A stretch of DNA of 16,501 nt, taken from the NCBI GenBank assembly GCA_964638865.1, contig CAZXBG010000096.1, forward strand, positions 1-16,501, in the 5' to 3' direction. The translations under genes were made by a program, and so were the position numbers. The DNA comes from UBA7236 sp964638865 (GTDB lineage: Bacteria; Bacteroidota; Bacteroidia; Chitinophagales; BACL12). Under the pieces are notes generated by a model that worked only from the letters and a program-made list of their open reading frames with translations, searched no databases and was not told the origin of the DNA. This document shows, in pieces, positions 1-7,847 of the stretch; position 1 is the first letter of the stretch; each line of letters starts with the position of its first letter.

Positions 1-52
1 AGTAATGAGTAATGAGTAATGAGTAATGAGTAATGAGTAATGAGTAATGAGT
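1..52. repeat. Perfect heptanucleotide tandem repeat (AGTAATG)n
   Basis: Seven uninterrupted copies of AGTAATG (1-49) plus a partial copy (50-52), ending where the sequence changes to TTTAG. The array starts at the first base of the window, so it may extend further left. All copies are identical, which suggests recent slippage or expansion. It is intergenic, with no ORF of its own. Confidence 0.95.
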
Positions 53-80
53 TTAGTTCTTCGTGTTAGATGGAGCAAAC

Positions 81-122
81 TTGACTATTGACTCTTGTCT
101 GCTGTCTCATGACCATTCCCAT
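81..122. repeat. Degenerate heptamer repeat (TTGACTA-like)
   Basis: Read in steps of seven from 81, the sequence gives TTGACTA, TTGACTC, TTGTCTG, CTGTCTC, ATGACCA and TTCCCAT, each differing from its neighbour by a few bases. It has the same 7-bp period as the perfect array 30 bp to the left but is more decayed. It lies between that array and the terminator at 137-169. No gene is seen in 1-185. Confidence 0.6.
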
Positions 123-136
123 TCCTTTTCCTCAAC

Positions 137-169
137 AAAAAAGGCGACAAAAAATTTGTCGCCTTTTTT
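137..169 (-). terminator. Intrinsic terminator, 15-bp perfect stem
   Basis: Left arm 137-151 (six A, GGCGAC, AAA) is exactly complementary to right arm 155-169, with a 3-nt AAA loop. The GC core is GGCGAC/GTCGCC. It begins 17 bp past the stop of the minus-strand outer-membrane gene and would end that transcript, or a longer one starting at the TonB-dependent receptor. Arms are A-rich on one side and T-rich on the other, so it could work in both directions. Confidence 0.85.
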
Positions 170-185
170 ATTAAAATGAATTATT

Positions 186-869
186 TTAGAAATTAAATAA
201 TATTCCAAAATTAAATGTTCCGGCCCAATCAAGACCAAATGAACTTGAACTATATTCTTCAGTATATGGATCATCCATATAATCTTTAAGATCTGCAGTT
301 TCTTTATAAGAAGAGAAACCTAAAAATCCATAAGAAAAATCAAGCCCGCATCTATCGGTGAGACTAATAGTTGCACCGGGATTAATTCCAACTCCAAAGG
401 AAGAAACCTTAGTTTCTGTAGTTGTTGTAGTACTGCCATCATTGTAATCTTCTGTCATAGAGCCAAAGCCAATTGGAATACCCAAATGGGCGTAAAGATG
501 AACCATGTCACCATGAACATAATAATACCGAGCACCAGGAGTGATCGTGAACATACTTGTGGTATTGGTAAGTTCATCACCTGTTATAAAAACATCAACT
601 GCAACTGACTTAGTCTGGGAGAAATCAATTCCTACTCCTGCTCCAAAGTCTTCGGTAATCATATATCCGATCCATGGACCAAGATTGAAGGAACTGTATT
701 TAGGCAGATCAGTTGTAGTACTTGTTCCACCTGCTGTAGAAGTTAAGGTTGCAGAAGACGAACTAAAACCAAGAGTACCTCCAACTAATATAGTTCCCTG
801 TTCAATTTGTGCGTTTACCTGTGCAAATGCGAACAGGCAAATTGATAAAATGACAATGTTTTTTTTCAT
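186..869 (-). CDS. Small outer-membrane beta-barrel protein
   Basis: A 227-aa protein with a clear Sec signal peptide (residues 1-20, cut after VNA before Gln21). The rest alternates hydrophobic and polar residues, is rich in Gly, Ser, Thr and aromatics, and ends in Phe (FGILFNF), as beta-barrel proteins recognised by the BAM machinery do. Size and pattern fit the OmpA-like/OMP_b-brl barrels common in Bacteroidota, probably eight strands. A Ser/Thr-rich stretch at about 36-54 would be a surface loop. It lies 104 bp downstream of the DUF4249 gene on the same strand and just before the terminator at 137-169, so it may be the last gene of the receptor operon, or use its own promoter near 923-953. 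The substrate or role cannot be read from the sequence. Confidence 0.85.
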   Translation of the reverse strand: MKKNIVILSICLFAFAQVNAQIEQGTILVGGTLGFSSSSATLTSTAGGTSTTTDLPKYSSFNLGPWIGYMITEDFGAGVGIDFSQTKSVAVDVFITGDELTNTTSMFTITPGARYYYVHGDMVHLYAHLGIPIGFGSMTEDYNDGSTTTTTETKVSSFGVGINPGATISLTDRCGLDFSYGFLGFSSYKETADLKDYMDDPYTEEYSSSSFGLDWAGTFNFGILFNF

Positions 870-922
870 AATATTTATATTTTGGGTCTAAAATTAAACT
901 CTTGTTACTTTGGAGAGTATAA

Positions 923-953
923 CAAATATCAACCTTTTGGAAATCCAGTGCAT
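923..953 (-). promoter_or_regulatory. Candidate Bacteroidota-type promoter
   Basis: On the minus strand the octamer GATATTTG (923-930) resembles the Bacteroidota -7 element TAnnTTTG, with the first base wrong. Twenty bases upstream is ATG where the -33 TTG would be, so the upstream half is weak. It would give a leader of about 45 nt before the 227-aa outer-membrane gene. The same octamer precedes two other genes in this window. Confidence 0.35.
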
Positions 954-973
954 TATAAATACTACATGTGCCG

Positions 974-1942
974 CTACTCGGGCATATATAGGGTATCATA
1001 ACTAACCCCATAACCACACCAGATACCAAGGCCTCCTGTAATATTGGTTTGTACAATTGTGGCAGAGGAAAAAGGGCCATCTGTACCACTGTCAAATTCC
1101 AAAGTTCTCCAAAAATCGTAAGAAGGATAATCAATGGTACACCATTTTAAAATAACAGTATCTCCTGCCAAAAAATAACCATAGGGAAGTTGCTCAAAAT
1201 CCTCCGTTGGATTAAACCCCCGATCGACAGTAAAATCAAAACTTTGCCCATTAATTAAATTATCATCAAACACACTGGAAAAACCTGAATAATATGCTTC
1301 ACTGTTTCTTTTTGTAAAATAGCGATAAAAATCTCCGGGTTCAGCCGGATCTGTTAATGTAAGATAAAGTCTGAACAAAGAATCATTCTCCGGATCATCA
1401 TGTTCGCGATAATAAACGGAATCCGGAGGAACCGGTGGAAAAATGGTTGTAGAGGAAGTGATTGTTTTTCCATCAAATTGAATATTAAGATCATACGTTT
1501 TACCCTCCTCGCCTGTAAAAGCAGGAAAACCTGTAAAAATATCCGGAACTGTATATAAACAAATATTTAATGGAATAGTGCCGGTAGTATCTAAATCGAC
1601 GCCTAAAAATGCCGCAACCAAAGGAATTATTTCGTCGGGCAGATCAGCAAGACAAAATTCCGATAAGTCAACAGTATTAATACCATCACTTACTGTAACT
1701 ATCGCTCCGTGCACATAATAATTGTCTAATTCATTAAAATTTACTTCCCCATAAAAAGGAACCGTTGATGTTAAGGAAATAATTGGAGGTAATCCTTGTT
1801 CTATACTTCCCTCCACTACAATTTTAGATTCAGGATTTGGAATATCAATTGTGATATCTTGCGTACAGGAATTTAATACAAAAACCATTGCGATAACAGT
1901 TGGTGTCAATAATTTAAAATTAGTTGTTTTTTTAATTTTCAT
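974..1942 (-). CDS. DUF4249-family outer-membrane lipoprotein
   Basis: A 322-aa protein with a lipoprotein signal peptide: hydrophobic residues about 11-25, then lipobox LNSC with Cys26 as the lipidated residue. The mature start (VVEGSIEQGLPP near residue 43, then a Ser/Thr stretch) and the C-terminus (GIWCGYGVSYDT) match DUF4249, a family confined mostly to Bacteroidota. Its biochemical function is not established. The start is ATG, 18 bp after the stop of the TonB-dependent receptor, so the two are almost certainly co-transcribed. DUF4249 proteins are typically encoded next to such receptors. By analogy with SusC/SusD I infer a surface lipoprotein that helps the receptor capture its ligand, but there is no sequence similarity to SusD to support that. 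Confidence 0.88.
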   Translation of the reverse strand: MKIKKTTNFKLLTPTVIAMVFVLNSCTQDITIDIPNPESKIVVEGSIEQGLPPIISLTSTVPFYGEVNFNELDNYYVHGAIVTVSDGINTVDLSEFCLADLPDEIIPLVAAFLGVDLDTTGTIPLNICLYTVPDIFTGFPAFTGEEGKTYDLNIQFDGKTITSSTTIFPPVPPDSVYYREHDDPENDSLFRLYLTLTDPAEPGDFYRYFTKRNSEAYYSGFSSVFDDNLINGQSFDFTVDRGFNPTEDFEQLPYGYFLAGDTVILKWCTIDYPSYDFWRTLEFDSGTDGPFSSATIVQTNITGGLGIWCGYGVSYDTLYMPE

Positions 1943-1960
1943 CTTATATAAAAATTTGTT

Positions 1961-4321
1961 TTATTTTGAAAATTTAAAATTCCAGGTAATACTTGGAATG
2001 ATTGGAAAAATGGAAACCTGTTTTGCCTGTACATCAACAGACCCATAAGCAAAATCACCTTCCCACGTAGTATAAATAAAATAAGGATTTTTTCGGGAAT
2101 ACACATTATAAATAGAGAAATTCCAACTCGACTCATATTTCTTTTCCGGTTTGTTGTGCAGGGTAGCAGAAAGATCTAAACGGTGATAAGCGGGTAATCT
2201 ATATCCATTTCTCGGGCCATAATCAGTTTGCAACTGACCTCCTATTACATAAAAACTTTCTACAATGGTTGTGGCTTGTCCTGTTGCATAAACAAAAGTT
2301 GAAGCAAAATCCCATCGATCATTTAATTTATAAATTGCGACGATCTCAAGATCATGTATACGATCGTACTTAGTCGGGAACCAGGTTTCTACAGTTTGAA
2401 GATCGTCGAATTGTCTTTCTGTTTTGGAAAGTGTATATCCTATCCATCCGTTAAATTGTCCTTTTGCTTTTTTAATAAAAAATTCAGCTCCGTAACTTCT
2501 TCCTCTGCCGAATACAAAATTCTCCTCAATATCAATTCCCAATTCGGGTACATATCCGTCTGCAAATTCAATCTGATTCTTCAGGTCTTTATAATATACT
2601 TCAATACTTGTTTCATATTTATTACTGTAAAAATTTCGGAAATATCCAAGTGAATATTGTATTCCAATTTGTGGTTTCACCTTTTTGGAGCTTGGTATCC
2701 AAAGATCTGTCGGGAGTGTGCTTGTTGAACTACTCACAAGGTGAATATATTGATTATTAAATGTTACACCGGCTTTAATGGATGAATTATTATCTACAAT
2801 TATGCGTGCATTTATTCGGGGTTCCAATCCAAAATAATCCGCAATTGGTGTTCCCTTTTCATAATATACGGTATCAATAACCTGCTGATTACTTTCATCG
2901 TAAATTATATCATTGTAGGGTCCTATCTGCTGGAAATAACTTCCCCTAATACCGATATTTATTTTTATAAGATCGGTGATATCAAATTCATCCTGAATAT
3001 AAATTCCGGCTTCATGTGCGTATTTGCGACTTAAAGTATCTGTAGAAAAATCCACATCATCAAAATTTCCTGATGCAGAGTATGGGATAAAAGTGTGATA
3101 AATATAATTGCCACCAAACTTTATATTGTGGTTTGAACCGGGATAATAATCCAGATCAATTTTACCGTTCCAGTCCTGAATTCCCGAATATAAATTAAAA
3201 TTAAAGACCTGAAATGCACTTTCCACGGCAAAATCGAAACTGTTGTATATCGCACTTACATTCATAAATAATTTATCGTTAAATAAATGGTTCCACCTCA
3301 AGGTACCTGTGGCATTTCCCCATGGAACGGAAACATTTAAGGTATTGTCGGGTGCCTTGTAGTTAAATACATCCTGACCGAAATATCCACTTGCAAATAA
3401 TCGGTTATTATCATCGAATTTATAATTCACTTTTGTATTCAGATCATAGAAATAATATCCATTTCCCTCAAATTCGCCACCCTTTAAAAATGGTGCAAGT
3501 ATGGCATCAATATAAGTGCGTCTGCCGGAAACAATAAAAGAAGATTTATCCTTAACAATTGGACCTTGCACTGTTAATCTCGAAGCAATTAAACCGATTC
3601 CCCCCTCAGCCTGATATTGCTGATTATTGCCCTCTTTCATTTGCACATCAACTACTGAACTCAATCGACCTCCATATTGAGCTGGCATTCCGCCTTTTAT
3701 TAAAGTTACATTTTTAATAGCATCAGAATTAAACACACTGAAAAATCCGAAAAGATGACCTGTATTATATACCACTGCCTCATCCAATAAAATAAGATTT
3801 TGGTCTGGCCCGCCGCCTCTTACATAAAAACCGGTATTTCCTTCCCCTGCTCCACCAACTCCGGGTAATAATTGAATCGCTTTTAGTATATCTACTTCGC
3901 CAAAAAGGACAGGAATTGTTTTAATCTGCTCAATATTTAATTCTACTCTACCCATATCAGTACTCTGCACATTTGCATCCTCTCTTTCTCCTTTTATCAC
4001 CACTTCTTCCAACTCCTGACCCAGTTTTAAAGAAATATTAAGCCGGACATCAGCATTCAATAAAATGGACTTGTTCTGAGTTTCATAACCAATATAGGAG
4101 CTAACAATTTCATAATTTCCCTCCAGTAATGTCAGGGAAAAAAAACCATAGATATTTGTAACAGTGCCCGTTGCAACTTCATTTTTGAGATAAACATAAG
4201 CTCCTATTAGGTCTTCACCCGTTTCGGCATCCTTAACATAACCACTTAAGGTATATTTGGATTGGGAAAATATGGGGATGGAAATGATCAACATCCAAAC
4301 AATAACAAAGTACTTTTTCAT
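1961..4321 (-). CDS. TonB-dependent outer-membrane receptor
   Basis: A 786-aa protein. Residues 1-19 are a signal peptide (cut near IFS/Q). Residues about 24-100 form a CarboxypepD_reg-like domain (LSGYVKDAETGEDLIGAYV). EEVVIKGE at 105-112 resembles a TonB box. Residues about 120-230 are the plug domain, with LPGV, FYVRGGGPDQNLILLD and PAQYGGRLSSVVDV, all typical of the family. The remainder is a 22-strand-type barrel ending in aromatic/charged residues (ITWNFKFSK). It should import a large ligand across the outer membrane using energy from TonB-ExbBD. The architecture is closest to receptors paired with DUF4249, which follows 18 bp downstream. The substrate is unknown. The gene is intact and of normal length. 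It is divergent from the M48 gene, with 247 bp between the starts. Confidence 0.95.
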   Translation of the reverse strand: MKKYFVIVWMLIISIPIFSQSKYTLSGYVKDAETGEDLIGAYVYLKNEVATGTVTNIYGFFSLTLLEGNYEIVSSYIGYETQNKSILLNADVRLNISLKLGQELEEVVIKGEREDANVQSTDMGRVELNIEQIKTIPVLFGEVDILKAIQLLPGVGGAGEGNTGFYVRGGGPDQNLILLDEAVVYNTGHLFGFFSVFNSDAIKNVTLIKGGMPAQYGGRLSSVVDVQMKEGNNQQYQAEGGIGLIASRLTVQGPIVKDKSSFIVSGRRTYIDAILAPFLKGGEFEGNGYYFYDLNTKVNYKFDDNNRLFASGYFGQDVFNYKAPDNTLNVSVPWGNATGTLRWNHLFNDKLFMNVSAIYNSFDFAVESAFQVFNFNLYSGIQDWNGKIDLDYYPGSNHNIKFGGNYIYHTFIPYSASGNFDDVDFSTDTLSRKYAHEAGIYIQDEFDITDLIKINIGIRGSYFQQIGPYNDIIYDESNQQVIDTVYYEKGTPIADYFGLEPRINARIIVDNNSSIKAGVTFNNQYIHLVSSSTSTLPTDLWIPSSKKVKPQIGIQYSLGYFRNFYSNKYETSIEVYYKDLKNQIEFADGYVPELGIDIEENFVFGRGRSYGAEFFIKKAKGQFNGWIGYTLSKTERQFDDLQTVETWFPTKYDRIHDLEIVAIYKLNDRWDFASTFVYATGQATTIVESFYVIGGQLQTDYGPRNGYRLPAYHRLDLSATLHNKPEKKYESSWNFSIYNVYSRKNPYFIYTTWEGDFAYGSVDVQAKQVSIFPIIPSITWNFKFSK

Positions 4322-4341
4322 TTATACACTGAATAACGCTG

Positions 4342-4349
4342 CAAAGTAA
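4342..4349 (-). promoter_or_regulatory. Weak -7 element candidate for receptor gene
   Basis: TTACTTTG on the minus strand matches TAnnTTTG except at the second base and is followed by GC, as -7 elements in this phylum often are. It lies 20 bp before the receptor ATG. There is only TTC where a -33 TTG would be expected. It is the best candidate seen in the 4322-4568 divergent spacer for the leftward transcript. Confidence 0.3.
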
Positions 4350-4396
4350 AGATGTGTTTAAACAAGAATGAAATAATTTCGATGAACGGCAGGGAA

Positions 4397-4452
4397 AATG
4401 GCATGAAACAATTGAGAATGGAAAATTGAGAAAGAAGGATAAAGAATGTCTA
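4397..4452. repeat. Degenerate heptamer repeat (ATTGAGA-like)
   Basis: In steps of seven from 4397 the units read AATGGCA, TGAAACA, ATTGAGA, ATGGAAA, ATTGAGA, AAGAAGG, ATAAAGA and ATGTCTA, with the core at 4411-4431. It lies in the divergent spacer between the receptor and M48 genes, outside both promoter candidates. Same period and similar TGA/TGG content as the repeats at 1-122 and 16428-16497. Confidence 0.5.
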
Positions 4453-4509
4453 ATTAATACCAATAATCACTTTTGGGAGTCATTTCAGACAAAAAATCTT
4501 AATTTAGCA

Positions 4510-4540
4510 CTGCCTATAAGTCACTTTAGTATGATATTTG
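4510..4540 (+). promoter_or_regulatory. Candidate promoter of the M48 operon
   Basis: CTG (4510-4512), 20 bases, then GATATTTG (4533-4540). This resembles the Bacteroidota layout of TTG at -33 and TAnnTTTG at -7 with 19-21 bases between. The first base of each element differs from consensus. Transcription would start near 4547, giving a leader of about 20 nt before the ATG at 4569. Confidence 0.45.
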
Positions 4541-4568
4541 AAAGTTCAGTAATAATAAATTTAATAAA

Positions 4569-5363
4569 ATGAAAAAAATAATTCCATCCTTGATGCTGTT
4601 TGCATTCTTGGTTTCTTGCTCAAAAGTGCCGATCACAGGACGCAATCAACTGCATTTATTACCTGAAAGTCAGATGATAGCTATGAGCCTTACCGCTTAT
4701 AGTGATTTTTTGAAAACAAGTGAAGTAGTAGAAAAGGGCAATGATTATTCCTCTGTGAATCGTGTGAGCGACAAGCTGATACCTGCTGTGGAAGCCGTTT
4801 TGAAGCAGGAAGGTTATGCAGATCTAATCGAAGGATATGTATGGGAAGTAACCCTAGTAGAAAGCAAGGAAGTGAACGCCTGGTGTATGCCAGGAGGTAA
4901 AATTGTTGTATATACCGGAATTTTGGATTATACCAAAACAGATGCCGGTTTAGCTGTTGTAATGGGTCATGAAATTGCCCATGCAGTTGCACGACATGGT
5001 AATGAACGCATGAGTCAGGGGCTTTTGGCATCAACAGGGTACATTGCATTGGACATCGCCCTTGCCAATCAACCAACTGAAACGAGAGCTTTGTTATTAG
5101 GTGCGGTTGGTGTAGGAACAACAGTGGGTGTTTTGTTACCTTTTTCAAGATTGCAGGAATCAGAAGCTGACCGCTTAGGGTTGATTTTTATGGCAGCTTC
5201 AGGGTATGATCCGCATACCGCAATTGATTTTTGGACAAGAATGTCGGCAAATGGCACTTCCGTTCCTGAATTTTTGAGTACACATCCAAGTGATGAAACA
5301 AGGATAAATAATATCAAGAATGAATATATGGTAGAAGCAATGAAATTCTATAAAACTAACTAA
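4569..5363 (+). CDS. M48-family zinc metallopeptidase lipoprotein
   Basis: A 264-aa protein. The N-terminus is a lipoprotein signal with lipobox LVSC, Cys17 being lipidated, followed by the VPITGRNQL segment typical of Oma1/LoiP-like M48 peptidases of Gram-negative envelopes. The zinc motif HEIAH is at 134-138. The third ligand motif ExxxD is at 197-201 (ESEAD), with DRLG following as in the family. A Gly/Leu-rich hydrophobic stretch lies at about 151-191, and THPSDETRI near the C-terminus is also family-typical. All catalytic residues are present, so it should be active in periplasmic protein quality control, cleaving misfolded or unassembled envelope proteins. It is the first gene of a three-gene plus-strand unit. 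The functional link with the two genes behind it is not obvious. Confidence 0.93.
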   Translation: MKKIIPSLMLFAFLVSCSKVPITGRNQLHLLPESQMIAMSLTAYSDFLKTSEVVEKGNDYSSVNRVSDKLIPAVEAVLKQEGYADLIEGYVWEVTLVESKEVNAWCMPGGKIVVYTGILDYTKTDAGLAVVMGHEIAHAVARHGNERMSQGLLASTGYIALDIALANQPTETRALLLGAVGVGTTVGVLLPFSRLQESEADRLGLIFMAASGYDPHTAIDFWTRMSANGTSVPEFLSTHPSDETRINNIKNEYMVEAMKFYKTN

Positions 5364-5369
5364 TTTAAG

Positions 5370-6047
5370 GTGTTGCCTGTTGCAAAAAAGCGATCATTTA
5401 AACAAATATTAAGTTTTGTAAAACAAATTCACATCGAGTCGCAGAAAGGTGAATATAATGACTCGTTGGAAGTTTTGCTTTGGAATGGGAAATATATGCT
5501 AAACTCCCCAAATGCAACTTATTCTTATGAAGATCGTTACACTTCTTACAGAACTGCACTTAATCTTATCAATCCCAAACTAATAAATGTTAAGTCAGTT
5601 TTGGTATTAGGATTAGGTTTAGGAAGTATACCTCAAATGTTGCAAAAAATACATAAAATAAATTGTAACATCAATTGCGTTGAATATGATAAGACCATAA
5701 TTGAACTCGCGGAAAAATATTATCCGACTGATTGTAATTTTTCAAAATTAAAGATACACCACAGCGATGCCTTGGAATGGATGAAATTAAATACAAATAA
5801 ATTTGACCTCATCACGGTAGATCTTTTTATTGATAAACATGTACCTGAAAAATTTTATACCGAAGATTTTATGTTATCAATAAAAACATCTTTAACGGAC
5901 AATGGCGTATTGTTATTCAGCCGCTTGAAAGAAAATTACAAATCAGAAAAGCTGTTGAATGATAATTTAAAAAAAGTTTTTTTGGGGGGAGATGATATTG
6001 ATACGGGAGGAAATTTAATTTACTGTTTTAAAACTGAAGGATATTGA
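5370..6047 (+). CDS. Spermidine-synthase-like SAM-dependent methyltransferase
   Basis: A 225-aa protein with a Rossmann methyltransferase core. The glycine-rich SAM loop VLVLGLGLGSIP is at 77-88, the acidic residue binding the ribose is Glu105 (NCVEYD), SDALEW is at 132-137 (Asp133 near the adenine), and FDLITVDLFID is at 145-155. Order and spacing match the catalytic domain of the spermine/spermidine synthase superfamily. It lacks a recognisable N-terminal beta-strand tetramerisation domain and a clear polyamine site, so it need not make polyamines. Bacteroidota carry many such short stand-alone proteins of unknown substrate. The start chosen is GTG at 5370, 6 nt after the M48 stop and just behind an AAGG. 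TTG at 5373 is an alternative. It overlaps the next gene by 4 nt. I infer a cytoplasmic location. Confidence 0.8.
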   Translation: MLPVAKKRSFKQILSFVKQIHIESQKGEYNDSLEVLLWNGKYMLNSPNATYSYEDRYTSYRTALNLINPKLINVKSVLVLGLGLGSIPQMLQKIHKINCNINCVEYDKTIIELAEKYYPTDCNFSKLKIHHSDALEWMKLNTNKFDLITVDLFIDKHVPEKFYTEDFMLSIKTSLTDNGVLLFSRLKENYKSEKLLNDNLKKVFLGGDDIDTGGNLIYCFKTEGY

Positions 6048-6997
6048 AGGCAGGTAACGATATTCAACATGCAGCGGCATTACTCAAAAACGGAAAGGTA
6101 GTTGCAATACCTACCGAAACTGTATATGGTTTAGCTGCAAATGCATTTAATGCAGAAGCAGTGATCACCATTTTCGAAATAAAGAACAGACCAAAATTCA
6201 ATCCTTTAATCGTTCATGTTGCATCATGGCAAATGGTGGAAAAAATAACTGCTTCCATCGATCCTCTTTTGAAACAAATTGCAGAGAAATTTTGGCCCGG
6301 ACCATTAACAATATTATTTCCGAAATCGGATGCCATCCATCCAATTATTACAGCCGGCAGTGCCTACGTTGCTGTGCGAATGCCAAATCATCCACTTACT
6401 ATTCAATTATTAAAAGAACTTGATTTTCCGCTGGCAGCACCAAGTGCAAATTTGTTTGGGAAAATTAGCCCTACTACTACAGCACATGTATTAGAACAAC
6501 TTGGAGATCAGATTGATTATGTGCTGGATGGAGGCGAATGCAGTGTTGGTGTTGAATCCACCATTATTAAAATGAATATGTATGAAAAGGTGGAGATTTT
6601 GCGTCCGGGAGGTGTTTCGGCAGAAGAAATTGCTGAAATAACCGGTTATTTGCCAAAAACCGTTTCAGGTAGTGATTCTCCGGAAGCACCCGGTATGTTA
6701 AATAGTCATTACGCTCCTAAAATTCCTTTAGTCATAGGAAATATTGAAGAGCTTGTAAACCGATATGCAAATAAAAAAATTGCCGTTTTGGCCTTTTATC
6801 AAAAAATTGACCATCCGTCTGTAATAAAATATTATCAACTGTCTCCTAAAAAAGAACTGCACCAAGCAGCTCATAACCTCTTTTCACTGATGCATGAGGC
6901 TGAAAATTCAGGTGTCGATCTCATTATCGCAGAGTTACTTCCTGAAGAAGGTATAGGAAGAGCTATTAACGACAGGTTAAAAAGAGCCTCTTTTTAG
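6044..6997 (+). CDS. tsaC: L-threonylcarbamoyladenylate synthase, Sua5 type
   Basis: A 317-aa protein that makes threonylcarbamoyl-AMP from threonine, bicarbonate and ATP, the first step of the t6A37 modification of tRNAs reading ANN codons. The YrdC/TsaC domain covers about 1-195, with IPTETVYGLA at 22-31, KNRP at 47-50, AAPSAN at 131-136 and SVGVESTII at 167-175. A linker with APGMLNSHYAP (215-225) leads to a C-terminal Sua5 domain (about 228-317), so this is the long form rather than the short E. coli TsaC form. The start is TTG at 6044, inside the stop of the preceding gene (TTGA overlap), which points to translational coupling. No ATG lies near enough upstream without running into the methyltransferase frame. 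The gene is complete and ends with TAG. Confidence 0.95.
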   Translation: MKAGNDIQHAAALLKNGKVVAIPTETVYGLAANAFNAEAVITIFEIKNRPKFNPLIVHVASWQMVEKITASIDPLLKQIAEKFWPGPLTILFPKSDAIHPIITAGSAYVAVRMPNHPLTIQLLKELDFPLAAPSANLFGKISPTTTAHVLEQLGDQIDYVLDGGECSVGVESTIIKMNMYEKVEILRPGGVSAEEIAEITGYLPKTVSGSDSPEAPGMLNSHYAPKIPLVIGNIEELVNRYANKKIAVLAFYQKIDHPSVIKYYQLSPKKELHQAAHNLFSLMHEAENSGVDLIIAELLPEEGIGRAINDRLKRASF

Positions 6998-7020
6998 TTA
7001 CATAATATAAAAGGAAAGTA

Positions 7021-7028
7021 TAACTTTG
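7021..7028 (+). promoter_or_regulatory. -7 promoter element TAACTTTG
   Basis: A perfect match to the Bacteroidota -7 consensus TAnnTTTG, followed by GC. Twenty bases upstream is TTA (6998-7000), an imperfect -33. It starts 23 bp after the tsaC stop and lies 69 bp before the ATG at 7098, so it probably drives the Lys-rich secreted protein on its own. Confidence 0.5.
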
Positions 7029-7097
7029 CAGCTATTGCTCATTATTAATAATATGGCATGATTTTTACAAATATACTCAATACTAAAAAACAATAAA

Positions 7098-7679
7098 ATG
7101 AAAAAAGCAAGTTTACTCCTGGTTATGATCGCCACCCTACTGTTTAATAACAGTTATGCCCAGGTAACTACAAAAGGCGGTACAGATTCAAAAACTGAAA
7201 AGAAAGATGATACTAAGTCAGGTGATAAATCTGATAAAAAAGAAAAAGTACAATCTGAAATGTCAGGTGATGCAGCTTCTACAGCAAAGGATTGGACCTC
7301 AAAAATGGATGAAATTTGTAACCTTGATGCAGGTCAGGAACAAAAAGTAATGGCGATCAATCTTCGTTATGCAAATAAATTAGAAGATCTGAAAACTAAA
7401 TACAAAGGCATGGAAAATCCAAATGCCGATGCAGCAAAAGCGGAAAAAGACGAAATGACTAAACAACGTTTCAAAGAATATTCTCAGATTCTTTCAAAAG
7501 AGCAAATGCAGAAATTCAAAGACTACCGCAACAACAAAAAAGATGAATCAGATCATTCCGGAAATAGTTCTGATAAAAAAGATGACGTGAAGGAAAAATA
7601 TAAAAATGCTACTCCTGAAGAACAAGCAAAAATGAAAGAAGAAATGAAGGAGAAGAAAGAAAAGAAAAGTGCTGAATAA
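7098..7679 (+). CDS. Secreted Lys-rich helical protein, Spy/DUF4890-like
   Basis: A 193-aa protein with a Sec signal peptide (1-21, cut after SYA). The mature protein is strongly charged. Residues about 26-60 are a Lys/Asp/Ser-rich disordered stretch. The centre (about 65-145) is helical, with LDAGQEQKV near 76-84 and ILSKEQMQKFKDYR at 131-144, resembling the LTxxQ repeats of Spy/CpxP-type periplasmic chaperones and the Bacteroidota DUF4890 family. Residues 145-193 are again Lys/Asp/Glu-rich and probably extended helix or disordered. I infer a periplasmic chaperone or stress-sensing protein, from pattern rather than a clear family match. It is a single-gene unit bounded by a promoter candidate at 7021 and a terminator at 7692. 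Confidence 0.8.
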   Translation: MKKASLLLVMIATLLFNNSYAQVTTKGGTDSKTEKKDDTKSGDKSDKKEKVQSEMSGDAASTAKDWTSKMDEICNLDAGQEQKVMAINLRYANKLEDLKTKYKGMENPNADAAKAEKDEMTKQRFKEYSQILSKEQMQKFKDYRNNKKDESDHSGNSSDKKDDVKEKYKNATPEEQAKMKEEMKEKKEKKSAE

Positions 7680-7691
7680 AAAAAATAATTG

Positions 7692-7723
7692 AAAAAAAAT
7701 CCGCCAATCGGCGGATTTTTTTT
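7692..7723 (+). terminator. Intrinsic terminator, 14-bp perfect stem
   Basis: Left arm 7692-7705 (eight A, T, CCGCC) pairs exactly with right arm 7710-7723 around the loop AATC, and the right arm runs into nine T. It begins 12 bp after the stop of the Lys-rich protein gene. The A tract on the left may let it also stop leftward transcripts. Confidence 0.88.
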
Positions 7724-7753
7724 TGTGCTATTTTATTTGGCCATAGAATTAAA

Positions 7754-7847
7754 ACCAGTACCGAAAGGGACGAACCATATTGTAACAACGGGCTTCACTC
7801 CGTGGTACGTATAAAGGGGGAACGCAGATGACGCTGATTTGGCGGAT
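7754..7847. repeat. Intergenic tandem repeat, copy 1 (cut by gap)
   Basis: A 94-bp segment nearly identical to 7962-8054. It differs only in the first hairpin (GTACC-GAAA-GGGAC, one mismatch and a GAAA loop), at CATATT versus CATCTT, and by one G/A change at the base of the second hairpin (7788-7803). The last 40 or so bases, ending GGCGGAT, are identical to copy 2. It runs straight into the N run, so its right end is unknown. Confidence 0.92.

Noticed and set aside
802..1134. 110-aa minus-strand ORF overlapping the ends of the DUF4249 and barrel genes
   Set aside because: It is another frame of two well-supported genes, with no signal peptide or domain features of its own.
4690..5148. 152-aa minus-strand ORF opposite the M48 gene
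   Set aside because: It is antisense to a gene with all catalytic motifs intact, and its His/Leu/Pro-rich composition is typical of a shadow frame.
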